Below, piece by piece: positions 31,093-35,230 of a DNA stretch of 35,230 nucleotides (its first letter is position 1; each line of letters begins with the position of its first letter). A program made the position numbers and the translations under genes. The stretch lies in NCBI GenBank assembly GCA_009773995.1, contig VSMY01000007.1, positions 1 to 35,230 of the forward strand. The letters run 5' to 3'. The notes below the pieces were generated by a model. That model did not search any database and had not been told where the DNA came from. It saw nothing but the letters and a program-made list of their open reading frames with translations. This DNA comes from Oscillibacter sp. Lineage in GTDB: Bacteria; Bacillota; Clostridia; Oscillospirales; Oscillospiraceae.

Positions 31093-31515
31093 TTATCCCG
31101 CCTTCCTGAAACGGGCGAGGAAGCGGTCCAGCACATGGATGCGCCCGCCGACCTTGGCGGCGGAAACGTCCAGGCCGTTGACCTGGCTCTGGATACGGCG
31201 GCGGATGGCCTTGAGGACCTGCTGGTCATTGCAGCACTCCAGCACGATGTACTCGCTGCCGCGTGCCAGGACCTCCCGCTGGCCGCACTCGTCCCGGATG
31301 CTGGCCATGAGCCGCTGGCCCAGGCGCTTGCGGTAGCGGTCTTGGAGGACCTCCGTGTCGCAGGACACGTCGTGTTTTTTGAGGATGGCGGCGATCTCGC
31401 CGGAACTGATCTTCATGTTGGTGAACAGCGCCGTCAGAATCTCATCCTCCGCCTCCGGGGGCAGGACCGGCCTGCTGGGAGGGCCCGCCGCCCGTGTGGG
31501 ATATTCTTTGCTCAT
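31093..31515 (-). CDS. Uncharacterised protein, possibly nucleic-acid binding
   Basis: A 140-residue protein without a recognised family. After a proline-rich start, a helical part (DEILTALFTNMKISSGEIAA, ILKKHDVSCDTEVLQDRYRK) could be a winged-helix or similar. It continues with QVLKAIRRRIQSQVNGLDVS and ends basic (RFLARFRKAG). The ATG at 31515 overlaps the upstream stop as ATGA. Confidence 0.6.
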   Translation of the reverse strand: MSKEYPTRAAGPPSRPVLPPEAEDEILTALFTNMKISSGEIAAILKKHDVSCDTEVLQDRYRKRLGQRLMASIRDECGQREVLARGSEYIVLECCNDQQVLKAIRRRIQSQVNGLDVSAAKVGGRIHVLDRFLARFRKAG

Positions 31516-32267
31516 CGTTCATTTCCTCCTCTCTTTTTCGGGCGTTTCTTCCCGCTGTGGTCAAAATCCGGGGTGACTGTCACCTCGTGATTATGGCGGC
31601 TGACGTAGATGCCGTCGATCTGCACCGCCTGCTCCGCCTGGAATCCGACGGGGGCGCAGAGCGGGGCCAGGGCGGCGTGGATGAGCTCTTTGCGATTCTC
31701 CCTGGCCAGAAAAATGCTGTAGGTGTGGCCGTCGATCCGGTGCAGGTCCGTGAATTCCTTCAGATCCGGCTGGCTGGCGATGTAGGCGGCAACCGCTTTT
31801 TCCTCTGTAATCAGCGGGCTGGGATCGCCCCGCTCCAGCTCCGCGCCCAGCTTATTGACACGCTGGATCATCTCCCGCACATTGGCGCACACAAATTCCG
31901 GGACGCCGAAGTCGTACCGCTCTGTGAACAGGGCCCACTTTGCCTTTGCGGGAGGATAGTCCAAAGCGACCAGAAAATATTTGCCGTCCCGGTTCCCGGA
32001 CAGCGGCTCGAAGCGGACGTCGTCGTACAGGGGACCGGAAACCAGAAGATTGTTTTTAAACCAGACATAGTAATTGTCCAGGATGAAGGGAGAGGTGATC
32101 CCCATAACCACCTTGGCAATCTTCTTCAGCCGCCCGGCGAGGGCTTTGTCCTGGCAGAACCAGTCGTACCAGCCCGCCCTGCATTGGGTATCATGGTCCG
32201 GGCTGCTGAAGGCTCCGGCCTTGAACCGCTCCTGCCATTGGCGGACGGAAATTTCTGTTTGGCTCAT
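31512..32267 (-). CDS. Uncharacterised element protein, paralogue 3 of 3
   Basis: A 251-residue protein of a family known to me only from hypothetical proteins of Firmicutes conjugative elements. The N-terminus TEISVRQWQERFKAGAF, CRAGWYDWFCQDKALAGRLK and SPFILDNYYVWFKNN are shared with the next two upstream genes. The last ~100 residues (HTYSIFLARENRKELIHAAL, VQIDGIYVSRHNHEVTV) differ from theirs. Both joints are ATGA overlaps. The tail KKRPKKRGGNER carries AGAGGAGG, the ribosome site of the next gene. Confidence 0.72.
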   Translation of the reverse strand: MSQTEISVRQWQERFKAGAFSSPDHDTQCRAGWYDWFCQDKALAGRLKKIAKVVMGITSPFILDNYYVWFKNNLLVSGPLYDDVRFEPLSGNRDGKYFLVALDYPPAKAKWALFTERYDFGVPEFVCANVREMIQRVNKLGAELERGDPSPLITEEKAVAAYIASQPDLKEFTDLHRIDGHTYSIFLARENRKELIHAALAPLCAPVGFQAEQAVQIDGIYVSRHNHEVTVTPDFDHSGKKRPKKRGGNER

Positions 32268-32475
32268 CGTTCCGGCTCCTTTCGTTTTCGAGATTTGCGG
32301 GGCTTCTGCTGAGGCTGGGGCCGCTCTTTCTCAGCTCTATCGACGGGCCAGACGTGGATGCCCTTGATTTTTTCCGACTTAAGGCCGGGAGGAACATCCT
32401 CCGCTTTGGCGGAGGTCATGACCATATATTGCTGGCCATCTTTAAAAGATGTGTAGCTGTAGCGATGCGCTCCCT
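32264..32475. repeat. Direct repeat, copy A (3' end of paralogue 2)
   Basis: This stretch is collinear and highly similar to 32977-33188, with a constant offset of 713 nt and only scattered substitutions. It spans the last ~70 codons. Confidence 0.85.
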
Positions 32476-32980
32476 CCCGATAAACGTAAGGGCATGAATG
32501 CTCTCCGCAAATAAGGGTATACACCTCGACAGCGAATCTCTCCGCGATGAAAATGGGCTTGATCCCCTGTTCCAGCTCGGGGCCAAGTTGGTTGATGTAC
32601 CGAATCATGCTTCGGATGTTCCCGCACTCAAATTCCGGGCTTCCATAACCGAATCGCTTTGTAATGAGAGCCCACTTTGCCCGTTCGTGGGGGCTGTTAT
32701 GAGAAACCAAAAAATATTTTTCTGCGTCCTCGTCCAGGGGCATAAAGCGCACATCGCCATAGAGGGGACCAATTGCCGGGGTATTCTCCTTAAACCACAG
32801 ATAATAGTGATCCAGGATAAACGAATCGGTAATTCCCATAACGAGCCGGGTAAGCACAGGGAGTCTGCGGTTGTTCATGCGGCCATAGAAATCCTTCCAC
32901 CCGGCCTGCTCATCACTGTCGAAGGTCCCGGTCCTGAACCGCTCCTGCCACTCCCGGACAGAGATTTCTGTGTGGCTCAT
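32264..32980 (-). CDS. Uncharacterised element protein, paralogue 2 of 3
   Basis: A 238-residue paralogue. The N-terminal family part (TEISVREWQERFRTGTF, GITDSFILDHYYLWFKEN, YGSPEFECGNIRSMIRYIN) is moderately similar to its neighbours. The last ~70 residues (YSYTSFKDGQQYMVMTSAKA, EDVPPGLKSEKIKGIHVWPV) are nearly identical to those of 32977-33699, also at DNA level, which suggests recent gene conversion. ATGA overlaps join both sides. The tail is KSRKRKEPER. Confidence 0.72.
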   Translation of the reverse strand: MSHTEISVREWQERFRTGTFDSDEQAGWKDFYGRMNNRRLPVLTRLVMGITDSFILDHYYLWFKENTPAIGPLYGDVRFMPLDEDAEKYFLVSHNSPHERAKWALITKRFGYGSPEFECGNIRSMIRYINQLGPELEQGIKPIFIAERFAVEVYTLICGEHSCPYVYREGAHRYSYTSFKDGQQYMVMTSAKAEDVPPGLKSEKIKGIHVWPVDRAEKERPQPQQKPRKSRKRKEPER

Positions 32981-33188
32981 CGCTCCTGCTCCTTCCGTTT
33001 ACAAGATTTGTGAGGCTTCTGCTGAGGCTGGGGCCGCTCTTTTTCGGTCCCAGCCACGGGCCAGACGTGGATGCCCTTGATCTTTTCTGACTTAAGGCCG
33101 GGAGGAACATCCTCCGCGTTGGCGGAGGTCATGACCATATATTGCTGGCCATCTTTAAAAGATGTGTAGCTGTAGTGATGCGCTCCTT
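32977..33188. repeat. Direct repeat, copy B (3' end of paralogue 1)
   Basis: Matches 32264-32475 at a constant offset of 713 nt. See the gene-conversion finding. Confidence 0.85.
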
Positions 33189-33699
33189 CCTGGTAGATGG
33201 GAAGTTTTCGGGGCTCTCCACAACACCTGTGCGCATAGAGCTCAACAGCTCTCCGCTCCACGATAAATAAGGGCTTGGCGTCCAGCTCCAATTCGGGACC
33301 TAACAGGTTGATGTATCTGACGATGTCTCGAACATTCTGGCTGTCAAATTCCGGTCCTTCGGCGCCATACCGGCCTGTAAAGAGCGACCACCTTCTGCGC
33401 TGACCGGGTTCGTCCAGCGTGACCCAGAAGGACTTGTGGCTGTCGTTTTCGCTCAAAGCGCGAAAATGCAATTCATCATACGCGCGATTTCTAAACGAGA
33501 CACAGAAGTTGTCCAGAATATAAGGGCAAGTGAGCCCCATGAGTACCTTGGCTAATTTCTTTGTGCGGTTGGCCAGGGACTTGTCTGAGCATTCCCAATA
33601 AGACCATCCGATTCTGAACAGATCAGAATAACTGGAAAAGTCAAAACTTCCCGACCTGTATGTTTCCTGCCACTGGCGAACAGAAATACGCTCATCCAT
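32977..33699 (-). CDS. Uncharacterised element protein, paralogue 1 of 3
   Basis: A 240-residue paralogue with the family N-terminus (ERISVRQWQETYRSGSFDF, FRIGWSYWECSDKSLANRTK, CPYILDNFCVSFRN) and the C-terminus shared with paralogue 2. The ATG at 33699 has GGGAGAG upstream and overlaps the ParB-like gene by 8 nt. The frame upstream of it is a shadow. The tail KSCKRKEQER encodes GGAAGGAG and then the ATGA that starts paralogue 2. Confidence 0.72.
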   Translation of the reverse strand: MDERISVRQWQETYRSGSFDFSSYSDLFRIGWSYWECSDKSLANRTKKLAKVLMGLTCPYILDNFCVSFRNRAYDELHFRALSENDSHKSFWVTLDEPGQRRRWSLFTGRYGAEGPEFDSQNVRDIVRYINLLGPELELDAKPLFIVERRAVELYAHRCCGEPRKLPIYQEGAHHYSYTSFKDGQQYMVMTSANAEDVPPGLKSEKIKGIHVWPVAGTEKERPQPQQKPHKSCKRKEQER

Positions 33700-34618
33700 T
33701 TTCAGACTCTCCCGGCAGCATCGTTTCCAGGATGTCGGCGATGGCGGAAAACACAATCGCCAGCTCACGGGCCTCTTTGACAGAATCCTCGATTTCGTCG
33801 GGCCGCATGCGGGTGTTTTCCACCCAGATTCGGACGTTCTCCTCCGTGGGGGTCAGCAGCACGGCCCGCTCGAACGCCTTGCAGAACAGAGAAGCGATCT
33901 TGCCTCTCCGGTCCGCCTCGGCGTCGATGGCCTGGACCTCCTTTTTCGCTTTCAGGAGTTCCACCGCCTGGGCGGCGGCCTCCTCCCGCTGCTCCTCCGG
34001 CAGCTCCTGGACCTGACGGGTGATGTTGTAGCCCTGGTTCACGGACAACTCCCCGCTGTCCAGGGCCTCCTTTACGGCGGAGGGCGCGTGCTCGTCGATC
34101 TGCATGACCTTGCCCATGGTGCGCTCTCCCAGGCCAACGGCCTCCGCCAGCTCTTTGCGGGTGTCCACGGAAGAAATCGGGTTCGGCAATGTTGCCGAAC
34201 CCGATTTGACATCTTCACTCTTTTGGTCGCCGCCTCCGGCAGACATATTCGCCTTTGCCTTGGCCTCAATATCAGGCTTCAGCCGGAGGGCGATCTTGCC
34301 GAGTTCCCACTTGTCCAGGTTCCGGCGGCCCCGCTGATTCTCGACGGCCCAGCGCTTGGCCTCCAGCAGATCCTCAAACGAGAACACCACCATCTTATAC
34401 GGAATCCCGTGCTTCTCGCACAGTCTCTGGCGGTTGTGCCCGTCCACGATGACCATGTCCTCATTGACGATGATGGGCGAGTAACAGCCGTTTTTCAGCA
34501 GGTCCGCCTCCAGGGCGGCAAGCTGCTCCCCCGTGAGAGGGGGGAGCAGCTCCGCCATTTCCGGAAGCACCCTGGCTTCGCAGCTGGCGCTGTCGTATTC
34601 TGTGCCGGTGTTCCGCAT
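33692..34618 (-). CDS. ParB-like nuclease/partition-domain protein
   Basis: A 308-residue protein with a ParB/Srx N-terminal domain: ADLLKNGCYSPIIVNEDM, VIVDGHNRQRLCEKHGIPY (the VDGHNR form of the ParB box), then a helical DNA-binding region with RKELAEAVGLGERTMGKVMQ and SVNQGYNITRQVQ. It could act in element maintenance or regulation. A 34-bp palindrome lies within the gene at 34174-34207. The start overlaps the ssb stop as TGATG. The C-terminus is acidic, without a basic tail. Confidence 0.83.
   Translation of the reverse strand: MRNTGTEYDSASCEARVLPEMAELLPPLTGEQLAALEADLLKNGCYSPIIVNEDMVIVDGHNRQRLCEKHGIPYKMVVFSFEDLLEAKRWAVENQRGRRNLDKWELGKIALRLKPDIEAKAKANMSAGGGDQKSEDVKSGSATLPNPISSVDTRKELAEAVGLGERTMGKVMQIDEHAPSAVKEALDSGELSVNQGYNITRQVQELPEEQREEAAAQAVELLKAKKEVQAIDAEADRRGKIASLFCKAFERAVLLTPTEENVRIWVENTRMRPDEIEDSVKEARELAIVFSAIADILETMLPGESENG
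34174..34207. repeat. Perfect 34-bp interrupted palindrome inside the ParB-like gene
   Basis: AAATCGGGTTCGGCAA at 34174-34189 and its exact complement TTGCCGAACCCGATTT at 34192-34207 are separated by TG only. It encodes residues around SATLPNPIS, just before the likely DNA-binding helices. It could be a protein-binding site such as parS, or an RNA hairpin. Confidence 0.9.
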
Positions 34619-35013
34619 CAGGCGACAACTTCACTCTCAGGCATCCCGCAGGCGGCAGACTCCCGTTTGGCCCCGGCGGCCATGGCGGCGGAAACCGCCC
34701 TCCTGGGCGAGAGAATCTCCACATCGTTGGACTTGATGAGGAAGCCGGGCTGGCGGGAGGGGTCTTCGTCGAAGACGATGGTCTCGAAGTCCCCGGCGGC
34801 GGCCAGCTTGCAGCCCTTATAGGCCATGGCGGCGCAGCGCTCCGCCAGCCGGTCCCGGACCTTGATGGAAACAAAATCAGTAAGCTGGACTCCGTCCTTG
34901 GTCCGGTAGCGCCGGTCCGAGGCGATCCGCAGGATGGCGTAGGGTCTGCCGTCTTCCTGCGTCTTCAGCTCCACGTCGTTGGTCAGGTTTCCGATTGCGA
35001 CAATTTTCAGCAT
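34618..35013 (-). CDS. ssb: Single-stranded DNA-binding protein
   Basis: A 131-residue SSB-type OB-fold protein that would protect single-stranded DNA during transfer or replication. Visible features are LKIVAIGNLTNDVELKT, YAILRIASDRRY, LTDFVSIKVRDRLAERCA and the final strands KGCKLAAAGDFETIV. It lacks the usual acidic tip (DDDIPF type) and ends with PESEVVA. The ATG at 35013 is 8 nt from AAAGGAG, which is better than an ATG at 35019. It is the first gene after a hairpin and probably heads the long operon. Confidence 0.85.
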   Translation of the reverse strand: MLKIVAIGNLTNDVELKTQEDGRPYAILRIASDRRYRTKDGVQLTDFVSIKVRDRLAERCAAMAYKGCKLAAAGDFETIVFDEDPSRQPGFLIKSNDVEILSPRRAVSAAMAAGAKRESAACGMPESEVVA

Positions 35014-35052
35014 AGACATTTCTCCTTTGCAAGTGGTATATTTATAATGTAT

Positions 35053-35080
35053 AGGAGGCCCGCCGAACGACGGGCCTCCT
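35053..35080 (-). terminator. Hairpin upstream of ssb, probable terminator
   Basis: AGGAGGCCCG (35053-35062) pairs perfectly with CGGGCCTCCT (35071-35080). It follows the stop at 35091. An AT-rich stretch rather than a clean T-run comes next on the minus strand (ATACATTATAAAT), which may also hold the -10 region of an ssb promoter. Confidence 0.6.
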
Positions 35081-35090
35081 GGCTGCGGGA

Positions 35091-35230
35091 TCAATAGCCG
35101 GTTCTGGGCAGCTTGGGGGCGGGGACCTTCTTGCCGTAGATGGTGGTGACCCAACGGCTGACCGCCTGGACCCACACGCCGCTGTAGGTGCCGCCCACGT
35201 CCGCCTTGTTTACGAAGGAAGAGGACTGGA
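35091..35230 (-). CDS. 3' end of an unidentified gene
   Basis: An open frame enters from the right edge and ends at TGA 35091. It encodes about 45 residues, including FVNKADVGGTYSGVWVQAVS and WVTTIYGKKVPAPKLP. The hairpin that follows supports a real gene end. The piece is too short to identify. Confidence 0.5.
   Translation of the reverse strand, partial: QSSSFVNKADVGGTYSGVWVQAVSRWVTTIYGKKVPAPKLPRTGY

Noticed and set aside
32264..33188. Assembly duplication of one gene
   Set aside because: Only the last ~210 nt are near-identical, with scattered substitutions; the rest of the two genes differs, so this is true paralogy.

Overview
The window is GC-rich Firmicutes DNA. Gene families, strong Shine-Dalgarno sites and base composition suggest a gut Clostridia/Oscillospiraceae-type host, which is an inference. 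It lies almost entirely inside an integrative conjugative or mobilizable element. Nearly every gene is on the minus strand and reads from the right edge towards the left. No rRNA, tRNA or CRISPR was seen, and the attachment ends of the main element are outside the window.

Right part (35.2 to 25.5 kb): the end of an unidentified gene, then ssb, a ParB-like gene containing a 34-bp perfect palindrome, three tandem paralogues of an uncharacterised family, a small unknown gene, and a set of proteins that recombine a coiled coil, a 'GWGEG' domain and a DUF4240 domain. An actin-like ParM and a small ParR-like partner follow. Middle part (25.5 to 10 kb): a C5-cytosine methyltransferase that apparently starts with CTG, an amidoligase, a gamma-glutamylcyclotransferase, DUF3846, an S-adenosylmethionine synthetase, two LPD28/YodL-like paralogues, a PP-loop ATPase, several unknown genes, a beta-helix protein, two DUF4406-like paralogues, a DUF3848-like protein, a beta-class DNA methyltransferase, a VbhA-like small protein, a VapD-like protein, and a large frameshifted gene that ends at a clear terminator. 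Many of these genes are joined by 4-nt ATGA overlaps, and many unrelated products end in a basic tail finishing in E/D-R.

Left part (10 to 2.4 kb) is the mobilization module: a candidate oriT near 9.4 kb, a PP-loop ATPase, MobC, a MOBP-type relaxase whose start codon is ATC where ATG is expected, PcfB, and a VirD4/TCPN coupling protein. Cargo interrupts it: a plus-strand YczE-like membrane protein, an HD-domain gene with a divergent ICMT-like methyltransferase between mobC and the relaxase gene, and a nicotinamidase-like hydrolase between pcfB and virD4.

Far left (1 to about 2.4 kb): one end of a second, nested Tn4451-like transposon carrying a large serine recombinase (TnpX type) and TnpV. 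It has inserted into virD4 and truncated the coupling protein after about 300 residues. The missing half of virD4 should lie beyond the left edge. If the relaxase start change is also damaging, this copy of the element may be transfer-defective unless helped in trans.
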